This document shows, piece by piece, positions 51,801 to 60,090 of a DNA stretch of 64,000 nt; positions within the stretch are counted from its first letter, which is position 1, and every line of letters begins with the position of its first letter. The stretch is from NCBI RefSeq assembly GCF_040706535.1, contig NZ_JAPDRJ010000001.1, forward strand, positions 62,001 to 126,000, written 5' to 3'. The DNA is from Lentisalinibacter orientalis (GTDB lineage Bacteria; Pseudomonadota; Gammaproteobacteria; Steroidobacterales; Woeseiaceae). Made by a program: the position numbers and the translations under genes. The notes below the pieces were generated by a model that saw only the letters and a list, made by a program, of their open reading frames with translations, made no database searches and was not told where the DNA came from.

Positions 51801-54800
51801 GCTACTGCTACCCCCTCGACCACGCCTTCCAGCCGGTCTTCCAGTTCATCGCCCGCCCGCTGCAATGCTTCGAGCATGCTCTCGTCGGGCGTCCAGTATT
51901 GTCGTTCGTGGGCCTCCAGCAGGCGGCTCGCCACCCGCGCCGAGGCCGTCGGATTCAGGTCGGCCAGTCGCTGGCGCATCTCCTCGTCCAGGACGAAGGT
52001 CTGCGTCAGCTGCCGGTACACCCAGGGTGCCACCTGTCCGGTAGTGGCCGACCAGCCCATGGTGTTGGTGATGTGGGACTCGATCTGGCGCACACCCTCG
52101 TAGCCGTGCTTCAGCATGCCCTCGTACCACTTCGGGTTGAGCATGCGGGTGCGGGTCTCCAGCGCCACCTGCTCGGACAGCGTGCGCACGGTGCCCTCGC
52201 CCCGGGTCTGGTCGCCGATGTACACCGGCACGCTCTGCCCGGCGGCCGAGTTCACGGCCCGGTTGATGCCGCCGAGGGTGTCGAAGTAGTGATCGATGGT
52301 GGTGACGCCCAGCTCGACCGAATCCACGTTCTGGTACGCCAGCTCCACGCCGCCCAGCACGTTTTTCAGCAGCTCCGCCTGCTGCATGGGCCGGCCGCTG
52401 CGGCCGTAGGCGAAGCACTTGCGCCGGGTGTAGGTGTCGGCCAGTTCGTCCTCGTCGTCCCAGCAGCCGCTGTCGATCATGTGGTTCACGTTCGAGCCGT
52501 AGGCGCCGGCCGCGTTGCTGAACACGCGCAGCGCCGCGGTGTCGAGGTCGCAGCCGTGGGCTTCCTGGTAGGCGAGCACGTGCTTGCGGATGAAGTTCTG
52601 CTCGCAGGGCTCGTCCGCGCCGGCCGCCAGCCACGCGGCCTCGGCGAGCATGCGGGTCTGCAGCGGCAGCAGATCGCGGAAGATGCCGGACAGCGTCACC
52701 ACCACGTCGATGCGCGGGCGGCCCAGCTCGGCCAGCGGGATCAGTTCGGCGCCGGACAGGCGGCCGTAGCTGTCGAAGCGCGGCCGCGCGCCCATCAGCG
52801 CCATGGCCTGGGCGACCGGCGCGCCCTCGCTCTTGAGGTTGTCCGTGCCCCAGAGCACCAGCGCCGTGGTCTCCGGCAGGCGGTTGCCCTCGGCCAGGTG
52901 GCGCTCGAGCAGCCGCTCGGCCTGGCGGGCACCGTCGGCCTGCGCGAACGCGCTCGGCATGCGGAACGGGTCGAAGCCGTGCAGGTTGCGGCCCGTCGGC
53001 AGGATGTCGGTGGTGCGCAGCAGGTCGCCGCCCGGCACCGGCCGGACGAAGCGTCCGTCCAGCGCCTTTAGTATGGCGTCTATCTCGTGGTCTTCGGACA
53101 GCAGCGCCGCTGCGGTGGCCAGTTCGCCGAACACCTCGAGACTGGTCTCGTTCTTCTCCATGCCGCCCGCGGCGAGTGCCTCGGCGGCCGATGCACCGGC
53201 TGCGAGCGCTTCCATCGCGGCCGCCGGCGGCCGCTCGCCGGTGGCGCCCTCGGCGATGGCGGCCAGCATGTCGGCCCGCTCGGCCTCCGAGGGGGCCTCG
53301 CCCACAACGTGCAGGCCGTGGGGTATGAGGGCGTATTCGAGTTCCAGCATCGCCTCGTTCAGGCGTGCGATCTCGGCCTCGGCCGCGTCGGCGGGCCACT
53401 CGGGCTCGAGTGCGGCCAGATCCAGCTCGGCCGCCTGGGCCTGGATCAGGGCGGCCAGCTCCGCACCCTCGCTGCCCGACTCCGGCGGCAGTGCGCGCCA
53501 GCGCTCGATGCTGGCCTTCAGGTCGGCCAGGCCTCGGTAGAGGCCGGCCTGGGCCACCGGCGGCGTGAGATAGCTGATCAGCGTGGCGGCGGCGCGGCGC
53601 TTGGCGATGGTGCCCTCGGACGGGTTGTTGGCCGCGTACAGGTACAGATTGGGCAGGTCGCCGATGAGACGCTCGGGCCAGCAGGCGGCAGACAGGCCGG
53701 TCTGCTTGCCCGGCATGAATTCCAGCGCACCGTGGGTGCCGAAGTGCAGCACCGCATGCGCGGCGTAATCCTCGCGCAGGTAACGGTAGAAGGCGGAGAA
53801 GGCATGGGTGGGCGCGAAGCCCTGCTCGAACAGCAGCCTCATGGGGTCGCCCTCGTAGCCGAAGGCGGGCTGGATGCCGACGAAGGCGTTGCCGAAGTGC
53901 TCGCCCAGCACGAAGATCGAGCTGCCGTCGGTCTGATGCTTGCCCGGGGCCGGCCCCCACTGGGATTCGATGTCGGCGAGCCAGGTCTCGCGGCGCACGT
54001 GATCGTCGGTGCCGATGCGGGCGCAGACGTTCGCGTCGGCACCGTACCGGCGGGCGTTGCCGCCGAGCAGGCGTTCGCGCAGCGCATCCTCGTTCTCGGG
54101 CACCTCCACGTCGTAGCCGTCGCGCGCCAGCGCGCGCAGCGTGTGCAGCAGCGAGGCCCATACCGAGAGGTGCGCCGCCGTGCCGGTGGCGCCGGAATTC
54201 GGCGGGAAGTTGAACAGCACCAGGCCCACCCGGCGCTCGGCCACCGGCGTGCGCCGCAGGCGGATCAGGCGCTCCACCCGGGCTGCGAGGGCGGCGGCCC
54301 GTTCGGGCTGCGGATGCATGTCGCGCTTGCGGTCTTCCGCCGCGGCCGTGGAGCGTCCGCCGAACAGCATCGGCGCCGTCGCGCCGTCCAGCTCGGGGAT
54401 GGCCACCATCATGGTGGACTCCACCGGCATCAGGCCGAGCGTGGAATCCTCCCACTGCTCGAGGGACTGGAACTCGACGGCGTGGGCGGCCAGGTAGGGC
54501 ACGTCGAGCTCGCCCAGCAACTGCTCGGCAGCCGCGGAGTCGTTATAGGCCGGCCCGCCGACCAGCGAGAAGCCGGTCAGCGAGACGACGGCGTCCACCA
54601 GGGTCTCGCCGTCGCGGCGGAAGAAGCGCTCGACCGCCGGACGGGCGTCGAGGCCGCTGGAGAACGCCGGTATCACCCTGAGCCCGCGCGCCTCCAGCGC
54701 GGCGATGACGCCGTCGTAATGGTCCGTGTTGCCGGCGAGGACGTAGGAGCGCATCACCAGCAGCCCCACGGTGCCGTTGCGCCCGTCCGTCTTCGGCAGC

Positions 54801-55519
54801 CGGCGCGCGTCCTCGCCCATGCGCTGTCTGAGGCGCGGATGGTAGACGCCCACCTCGGGGTACTCGGCCGGCAGCGCGGCCTTCACCCGGTCGCGCAGCC
54901 CGCGCCGCGGGCCGTCCGCGTAACGGCCGATCAGGAAGCGCACCATGTTCGCCACGTTGTCGTCGGAGCTGGCCAGCCAGTACTGCAGCGTCAGGAAGTA
55001 GGCCCTGACGTCCTGGGCGGTGCCGGGGATGAAGCGCAGGATCTGGGGCAGGCGCCGGAGCATCGCCATCTGGCGCGCACCGGCGGTGCTGCCGCCGCCT
55101 TCGGTCTTCTTCGGCTTCAGCTTCTTCAGGAAGGCGAGCGGCCCCTTCTGGCTGCCGTCCATGCGGAAATTGCCGAGCTTCGTAAGCCGCGCCACCTCGG
55201 CGGCGGACATGCAGCACACCAGCGCGTCGCAGCCGTCCCGGCGGGCGCGCAAGTCTTCCAGGATGGGCTGGATGTGGTCGTCCATGAACATCATGGTGAC
55301 CACGATGATGTCGGCCCGGGCGATGTCCTCGCGGCAGCGGGCCAGCGCATCCTCGTCCGCCGTCCATTCGGTGGCCACGTGCAGGTGCATCGACAGCCCG
55401 GGCAGCTCGCGGCGCAGCTGACGATGGGCGCGCTCGACGGCACTCGCCATGTGACTGTCGAGCGTCACCATGACGAAATTGACCGGTGTCCGATCAGCGG
55501 CCGAAGTGTGCTTTGGCAT
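51797..55519 (-). CDS. bchH: Magnesium chelatase subunit H
   Basis: The 1240-residue protein is the porphyrin-binding subunit of Mg chelatase. It shows the CobN-like architecture with HFGTHGALEFMPGKQTGLS, LPNLYLYAANNPSEGTIAKR and SGIFRDLLPLQTRMLAEAAW. The ATG at 55519 overlaps bchB by 26 bases; Met17 (55471) is a less likely start because the first 16 residues fit the family. Length is normal. Confidence 0.97.
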   Translation of the reverse strand: MPKHTSAADRTPVNFVMVTLDSHMASAVERAHRQLRRELPGLSMHLHVATEWTADEDALARCREDIARADIIVVTMMFMDDHIQPILEDLRARRDGCDALVCCMSAAEVARLTKLGNFRMDGSQKGPLAFLKKLKPKKTEGGGSTAGARQMAMLRRLPQILRFIPGTAQDVRAYFLTLQYWLASSDDNVANMVRFLIGRYADGPRRGLRDRVKAALPAEYPEVGVYHPRLRQRMGEDARRLPKTDGRNGTVGLLVMRSYVLAGNTDHYDGVIAALEARGLRVIPAFSSGLDARPAVERFFRRDGETLVDAVVSLTGFSLVGGPAYNDSAAAEQLLGELDVPYLAAHAVEFQSLEQWEDSTLGLMPVESTMMVAIPELDGATAPMLFGGRSTAAAEDRKRDMHPQPERAAALAARVERLIRLRRTPVAERRVGLVLFNFPPNSGATGTAAHLSVWASLLHTLRALARDGYDVEVPENEDALRERLLGGNARRYGADANVCARIGTDDHVRRETWLADIESQWGPAPGKHQTDGSSIFVLGEHFGNAFVGIQPAFGYEGDPMRLLFEQGFAPTHAFSAFYRYLREDYAAHAVLHFGTHGALEFMPGKQTGLSAACWPERLIGDLPNLYLYAANNPSEGTIAKRRAAATLISYLTPPVAQAGLYRGLADLKASIERWRALPPESGSEGAELAALIQAQAAELDLAALEPEWPADAAEAEIARLNEAMLELEYALIPHGLHVVGEAPSEAERADMLAAIAEGATGERPPAAAMEALAAGASAAEALAAGGMEKNETSLEVFGELATAAALLSEDHEIDAILKALDGRFVRPVPGGDLLRTTDILPTGRNLHGFDPFRMPSAFAQADGARQAERLLERHLAEGNRLPETTALVLWGTDNLKSEGAPVAQAMALMGARPRFDSYGRLSGAELIPLAELGRPRIDVVVTLSGIFRDLLPLQTRMLAEAAWLAAGADEPCEQNFIRKHVLAYQEAHGCDLDTAALRVFSNAAGAYGSNVNHMIDSGCWDDEDELADTYTRRKCFAYGRSGRPMQQAELLKNVLGGVELAYQNVDSVELGVTTIDHYFDTLGGINRAVNSAAGQSVPVYIGDQTRGEGTVRTLSEQVALETRTRMLNPKWYEGMLKHGYEGVRQIESHITNTMGWSATTGQVAPWVYRQLTQTFVLDEEMRQRLADLNPTASARVASRLLEAHERQYWTPDESMLEALQRAGDELEDRLEGVVEGVAVA

Positions 55520-57080
55520 CGTACAGTGTCTCGACGGTGATGCTCGCCACGCCCCGTTCGGTGGCGTAGCGCTCGGTATTCCTGCGGGCCTTGCCGCGCA
55601 CGAAGAACGGGATTTTCTTCAGCTCCTGCTCGGCGTCCTCGGTCCACACCGCGCCGGTATGGTCGATGGTGTCGCCGAGGTCATGGCCGGCGGCGGCTGC
55701 CTCCGCGGTGCGCTCACCGGCGGCGGGCTTGCGGCCGTGCCCGAGATGGGACGGCATGGCCTCGTCGTTGAACTCGAAGTCGTCCCGGAACATGGTCAGC
55801 AGGTGCTCCTCCAGGCCCATCATCAGGGGGTGCACCCAGGTGTCGAAGATGACGTTGGCGCCTTCCCAGCCCATCTGCGGCGAGTAGCGCGCGGGGAAGT
55901 CCTGCACGTGCACCGGCGAGGAGATGACGGCACAGCCGATGCCGAGGCGCTTGGCGATGTGGCGCTCCATCTGGGTGCCGAGCACGAGTTCCGGCTCGAG
56001 TTCGGCCACCCTCGCCTCCACTTCCAGGTAGTCGTCGGTGATCAGCGGCTCGACGCCGTATTCCTTCGCGGCCTGGCGCACCTCGCGGGCGAATTCCCGG
56101 CTGTAGGTGCCGAGGCCGACCACGTCGAAACCCATCTCTTCTCTGGCGATCCGCGCCGCCGCCACCGCGTGGGTGGCGTCACCGAAGATGAACACCCGCT
56201 TGCCGGTGAGATAGGTGCTGTCGACGGAGCGCGAATACCAGGGCAGGCGCGAGGCGGAGGTGGCCAGCGCGTCGCTGACGTCGAGGCCGGCCAGTTCGCC
56301 GACCTCGGCGATGAAGTCGCGCGTGGCGCCCACGCCGATGGGTACCGTCTTCACGTACGGCTGGCGGAACATGCGCTCCAGCCAGGCGCAGGTGGTGTGC
56401 GCGATCTCCGGATACAGGCAGACGTTGAAGTCCGCGTCGGGGATGCGCTGGAGGTCTTCCGGCGTCGCGCCCTCCGGCGCCACCACGTTGACGTCCACGC
56501 CGAGGCTCGCGAGCAGGCCGGTGATCTCGCGCACGTCGTCGCGGCAGCGGAAGCCCAGCGCCGACGGGCCGAGCAGGTTGGCGCTGGGCCGGCGTCCCTC
56601 GGGCCGGGGCGCGGGCTCGCTGCCCGGCGCCGGTATCCGGCCGGTGAGCAGCGTGCGCACCAGATGATAGAAGGTCTCGCTGGCGCCCCAGTTCTCCTTG
56701 CGGGAGTAGGACGGCAGTTCCAGCGGCACGATCGGCACCGGGAAATCCATGCTCTCCGCCAGCGAGCCGGGCTGGTCCTGGATCAGCTCGGCGGTGCACG
56801 ATTCGCCCACCAGCATCGCCCGGGGACGGAAACGTTCGTAAGCTTCCCTGAGCGTGTCCTTCACGAGTCCCGCGGTGTCGGCACCGAGGTCGCGGGCCTG
56901 GAAGGTGGTGTAGGTCACCGACGGGCGAGTCGGGCGCCGCTCGATCATGGTGAACAGCAGGTCTGCGTAGGTATCGCCCTGGGGCGCGTGCAGCACGTAG
57001 TGCACGCCCTCCATCGAAGTGGCGATGCGCATGGCCCCGACGTGGGGCGGACCTTCGTATGTCCAGAGGGTCAGCTGCAT
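55494..57080 (-). CDS. bchB: Dark protochlorophyllide reductase subunit B
   Basis: The 528-residue protein has LTLWTYEGPPHVGAMRIATS and APQGDTYADLLFTMIERR, in which Asp36 is the unusual Asp ligand to the NB cluster. VGESCTAELIQDQPG and the C-terminal domain (FFVRGKARRNTERYA) are typical. It binds protochlorophyllide with BchN. ATG 57080 follows the bchN stop by one base. Confidence 0.97.
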   Translation of the reverse strand: MQLTLWTYEGPPHVGAMRIATSMEGVHYVLHAPQGDTYADLLFTMIERRPTRPSVTYTTFQARDLGADTAGLVKDTLREAYERFRPRAMLVGESCTAELIQDQPGSLAESMDFPVPIVPLELPSYSRKENWGASETFYHLVRTLLTGRIPAPGSEPAPRPEGRRPSANLLGPSALGFRCRDDVREITGLLASLGVDVNVVAPEGATPEDLQRIPDADFNVCLYPEIAHTTCAWLERMFRQPYVKTVPIGVGATRDFIAEVGELAGLDVSDALATSASRLPWYSRSVDSTYLTGKRVFIFGDATHAVAAARIAREEMGFDVVGLGTYSREFAREVRQAAKEYGVEPLITDDYLEVEARVAELEPELVLGTQMERHIAKRLGIGCAVISSPVHVQDFPARYSPQMGWEGANVIFDTWVHPLMMGLEEHLLTMFRDDFEFNDEAMPSHLGHGRKPAAGERTAEAAAAGHDLGDTIDHTGAVWTEDAEQELKKIPFFVRGKARRNTERYATERGVASITVETLYDAKAHFGR

Positions 57081-57081
57081 G

Positions 57082-58365
57082 TCACACCGCCAGCCTTTCC
57101 ATCCGGTTCAGCGGCCGGGCGAACAGCTCGGCGAGATCCGCCGCCTGCTCGAAGCCGTGCACCGGCGTGAAGACGAGCTCGATGGACCACTTCGTGCGGA
57201 AGCCCTCCGCCTCGAGCGGATTCGCGAGCCCGAGGCCGCAGACCGTGAGATCGGGCGCGTCTTCGCGGACCCGGTCCAGCTGCCGCTCGACGTGCTGGCC
57301 CTCCGACAGGCGCACGTCGCGCGGCAGGCGCTCCAGCTCGGCCGCCACCACCTGGCGGTCGAGATAGGGCGTGCCCACCTCGACCAGCTCCATGCCGCAT
57401 TCCTCGTGCAGGAAGCGGGCCAGCGGGATCTCGAGCTGGGAATCCGGCAGGAAGGTGATGCGCCGGCCGGCGAGTTTCTCCCGGTAGCGCTCCAGGGCCC
57501 GGCGCGCCCGCGATGCCGGCGCCTCGGTGGCCGCACGGACCCGCTCGGCGGGAATGTCCCTGGCGGCGGCGGCCGCCTCGAGCCAGGCCAGCGTACCTTC
57601 CACGCCGAAGGGATAGGGGGCGTCGATCAGCCGCGCGCCCCGCGCCGCCAGCGCCCGCGCCGTCTCGCCGAGGAAAGGCTGGGCCAGCAGCACGTCGGTG
57701 CCGGGACCCACCGGCGGCAGTTCCGCCGCGGCCCGCGGCGGCAGGAAACCCACGTCGTCGATACCGATCTCGCGGAACAGCCGGCCGAACTGGTCCTCGA
57801 CCACGTCGGCCAGGGTCCCGACCACCAGCAGCGAGCGCTCGCCCGCCGGCAGCGCCGGCAGCTCCGGCACCAGTGTCTGCAGGCAGTTGTCCTCGCCCTG
57901 GGTGAAGGTGGTCTCGATGCCGCTGCCGGAGTAGTTCAGCACGCGGACCCGGCCCCGGTGGGCGTGGGACAGGCGCTCGGCCGCCTTGGCGAGGTCCAGC
58001 TTGATGACCTCCGAGGGGCAGGAGCCCACCAGGAACAGGGTGCGGATCTCCGGCCGCCGCTCCAGCAGCTGGCCGGCGATGCGGTCGAGTTCGTCGTTGC
58101 AGTCGGCCAGGCCCGCGAGGTCGCGCTCCTCGAGGATGGCCGTGGCGAACCGCGGCTCGGCGAAGATCATGACGCCGGCGGCCGACTGTATAAGGTGTGC
58201 GCAGGTGCGCGAGCCCACCACCAGGAAAAAAGCGTCCTGGATCTTGCGGTGCAGCCACACGATGCCCGTGAGTCCGCAGAAGACCTCCCGCTGGCCCCGC
58301 TCGCGGAGCACCGGCCGCTCGGAGCAGCCGCCGGGGAGGCTGGTGGCTGCCGCGCTCCGGTTCAT
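57082..58365 (-). CDS. bchN: Dark protochlorophyllide reductase subunit N
   Basis: The 427-residue protein has three Cys positioned as NB-cluster ligands: Cys30 (VFCGLTG), Cys55 (SRTCAHL) and Cys116 (VGSCPSEVI). These sit four residues later than in Rhodobacter capsulatus BchN (from memory), and match in spacing. With Asp36 of BchB they complete the cluster, so the dark reductase should be active. ATG 58365 overlaps the bchF stop. Confidence 0.97.
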   Translation of the reverse strand: MNRSAAATSLPGGCSERPVLRERGQREVFCGLTGIVWLHRKIQDAFFLVVGSRTCAHLIQSAAGVMIFAEPRFATAILEERDLAGLADCNDELDRIAGQLLERRPEIRTLFLVGSCPSEVIKLDLAKAAERLSHAHRGRVRVLNYSGSGIETTFTQGEDNCLQTLVPELPALPAGERSLLVVGTLADVVEDQFGRLFREIGIDDVGFLPPRAAAELPPVGPGTDVLLAQPFLGETARALAARGARLIDAPYPFGVEGTLAWLEAAAAARDIPAERVRAATEAPASRARRALERYREKLAGRRITFLPDSQLEIPLARFLHEECGMELVEVGTPYLDRQVVAAELERLPRDVRLSEGQHVERQLDRVREDAPDLTVCGLGLANPLEAEGFRTKWSIELVFTPVHGFEQAADLAELFARPLNRMERLAV

Positions 58366-58880
58366 TCGACCGCGTACCCCGCCGCCGCACCGTGCCCCGG
58401 GCCCGCCCGCGGCGCCGATTGCTCGAGCCGCGCGGAACGCAGCTTCAGCAGGAACTGCGTTGCGTTGACGACATAAGCCGCGTAGGCTGCCAACGCAAGG
58501 AGCATCTGATGGCGCGCCTCAATAATTCCAAAGGCAAGAGCCGCGAGATAAGCCGTATGCAGCGCCATGACGAGCATGCTGACCACGTCCTCCCAGAAGA
58601 AGCTGGGCGCGAACAGCCAGCGGCCGAACACCACCCGCTCCCAGATCGACCCCGTCACCATAATTGCGTAAAGAATCAACGTCTTGACGACGACGGAGAC
58701 GGTCGCGGCGTAATAGCCCTCGCCGGTGCCCAGATAACGGATCACCAGGGCGAAACTCACCAGGAATACCAGGAACTGGAGCGGCGCGAGGATGCCCTGC
58801 ACCAGGGTCCAGCGGGACTCGTCCCGCCTCTTGCGCTCCGCTTCGGTGTAGAGAGGTTTTCTGTTCTTGTGCCGGGTCAT
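58362..58880 (-). CDS. bchF: 3-vinyl bacteriochlorophyllide hydratase
   Basis: The 172-residue membrane protein has LYTEAERKRRDESRWTLVQG before the first helix, then ILAPLQFLVFLVSFALVI, GSIWERVVFGRWLFAPSFFW and further helices, all typical of BchF. It hydrates the 3-vinyl group to hydroxyethyl, upstream of BchC. ATG 58880 is chosen because the promoter (58921-58949) lies inside the longer open frame starting at 58949. It opens the long minus-strand unit ending with crtB. Confidence 0.95.
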   Translation of the reverse strand: MTRHKNRKPLYTEAERKRRDESRWTLVQGILAPLQFLVFLVSFALVIRYLGTGEGYYAATVSVVVKTLILYAIMVTGSIWERVVFGRWLFAPSFFWEDVVSMLVMALHTAYLAALAFGIIEARHQMLLALAAYAAYVVNATQFLLKLRSARLEQSAPRAGPGHGAAAGYAVE

Positions 58881-58920
58881 GCGACCACGTGTCTCGCTGG
58901 TCTCGGTGCCGTTGTTCACG

Positions 58921-58949
58921 AATCTAGACGCCTTGTTTCGATCTGTCAA
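58921..58949 (-). promoter_or_regulatory. Promoter of the bchF-to-crtB superoperon
   Basis: On the minus strand TTGACA (complement of 58944-58949) and TAGATT (complement of 58921-58926) are separated by 17 bases, a near-ideal sigma70 arrangement. The -35 box is the first half of a PpsR-type palindrome. The predicted start gives a leader of about 35 bases before bchF. Confidence 0.7.
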
Positions 58950-58961
58950 CTAAACCAGACG
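58944..58961. promoter_or_regulatory. PpsR/CrtJ-type operator over the bchF -35 box
   Basis: TGTCAACTAAACCAGACG matches TGT-N12-ACA in five of six positions. It covers the bchF -35 box and directly abuts a second site at 58960. Confidence 0.55.
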
Positions 58962-58977
58962 TAAACAAGACTTGACA
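58960..58977. promoter_or_regulatory. PpsR/CrtJ-type operator over the aerR -35 box
   Basis: CGTAAACAAGACTTGACA matches TGT-N12-ACA in five of six positions and ends with the aerR -35 hexamer. Together with the 58944 site, one regulator pair could control both directions, including its own synthesis. Confidence 0.5.
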
Positions 58978-59000
58978 AACTGGGGGTAGAATTCGATGAT
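58972..59000 (+). promoter_or_regulatory. Promoter of aerR-ppsR-bchG
   Basis: TTGACA (58972-58977) and GATGAT (58995-59000) are 17 bases apart. The -35 box is consensus; the -10 is moderate. Confidence 0.5.
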
Positions 59001-59187
59001 GAGGCTCGCGTCCCCATAAGGGCGCGCGCCGGCTGTCGGAAAAGCTGCCCCTGAGGGGAGCGCATCCGCCGCCAACCCGCCGGAGAGCGGCAAGGACGGT
59101 GGATGCCGTAGCAGGGCCTGGAGGGGCCCGCAGCGGCCCGGTCGAAGGATCTCGGCCGGCCGCAGAAGACAAAGAAGGAGGCGCGCG

Positions 59188-60090
59188 ATGCCCGAACGGG
59201 GAGCTCGGCATCTGGCCGGAGACGACCAGGGACCAAACCATCATCCGCTGGCGAAGAGCGGCGAAACGGACGAGGACCGATGGAGAGAGGACGATGACGA
59301 CTGCGAGGTGCCGCGGGACCGTCTGGCCCAGCTGGTTCGCATCATCGAATCCGAAACCATCCCGAGACTAGTGCTGGCGCATAAGAAAGAGGTCGCGCTC
59401 GACGACCAGGTGGAACAGGCCGGGCCCGGCGTGGACCCGGAGGCGGTGCGCGAACTCGCCGCGCTGGTCCTGTCGCCGGACCAGGAGCTGGCCCTGACCT
59501 ACGTGCGCTCGCTGCGCGACAAGGGCATCCGGCGGGAGCGACTGTTCCTCGACCTGCTCGGCCCGACGGCCCGCTACCTCGGCAGCCTGTGGGAAGACGA
59601 CCTCTGCGATTTCACCGAAGTGACGGTCGGACTGTGCCGGCTGCACCAGCTGGTGCGCGAGATGAGCCCGGGCTTCATGCGCGCGGGCAACGACGTGGAG
59701 ATCAAGCGCGCGCTGCTGGCGCCGGTACCCGGCGAGCAGCATACCTTCGGCCTGCTCATGGTGACCGAGTTCTTCCGCCGCGAGGGCTGGGACGTCTGGG
59801 GCGGCCCCTCCGCCAGCCACAGCGACGTCCTGCAGGTCGTCAATGCCGAGAAGTTCACGGTGGTCGGTTTCTCGGTGAGCTGCGACGACCGGCTGGACGA
59901 ACTGACCCAGTGGATCCAGACCATCCGCAACCAATCCCGCAACCCGGAGATCGGCGTGCTCGTCGGCGGCCGGGTATTCATCGATAACCCCGAGCTCGTG
60001 CGCGAAGTCGGCGCCGACGCGACGGCCCTGGACGGGCGACAGGCAGCACTCGACGCGCTGGAGCTGCCCCGTCAACTGAAGAGGCATTAG
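59188..60090 (+). CDS. aerR: Cobalamin-binding antirepressor AerR/PpaA
   Basis: The 300-residue protein contains a B12-binding-like Rossmann domain preceded by a helical domain with YLGSLWEDDLCDFTEV. GEQHTFGLLMVTEFF near residue 182 places His185 at the position expected for cobalamin coordination in AerR-type proteins. AerR binds B12 and modulates PpsR/CrtJ in response to light, and the gene precedes ppsR as in other purple bacteria. AAGGAGG lies six bases before ATG 59188. The first 40 residues are acidic and variable. Confidence 0.92.
   Translation: MPERGARHLAGDDQGPNHHPLAKSGETDEDRWREDDDDCEVPRDRLAQLVRIIESETIPRLVLAHKKEVALDDQVEQAGPGVDPEAVRELAALVLSPDQELALTYVRSLRDKGIRRERLFLDLLGPTARYLGSLWEDDLCDFTEVTVGLCRLHQLVREMSPGFMRAGNDVEIKRALLAPVPGEQHTFGLLMVTEFFRREGWDVWGGPSASHSDVLQVVNAEKFTVVGFSVSCDDRLDELTQWIQTIRNQSRNPEIGVLVGGRVFIDNPELVREVGADATALDGRQAALDALELPRQLKRH

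Larger units (their letters stand above)
58881..59187. other. Control region and leader between bchF and aerR
   Basis: This is the only gene-free stretch over 300 bases. It holds divergent promoters for bchF and aerR, two abutting PpsR-like sites, and then an aerR leader of about 180 bases rich in short inverted repeats, for example GCCCCTGAGGGGAGC near 59048 and GGGCCT/GGGCCC near 59116. A short open frame (ATG 58996 to TAA 59019, eight codons with the stop) has no ribosome-binding site. No known riboswitch consensus was recognised. Confidence 0.7.

Noticed and set aside
53087..55540. 817-codon open frame on the plus strand opposite bchH
   Set aside because: It is antisense to a well-conserved gene; the translation is Gly/Ala/Arg/His-rich without recognisable domains, as expected for the complement of a high-GC gene.
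58996..59019. Leader peptide gene MMRLASP before aerR
   Set aside because: It overlaps the predicted -10 region and has no ribosome-binding site, so it was not annotated as a gene.
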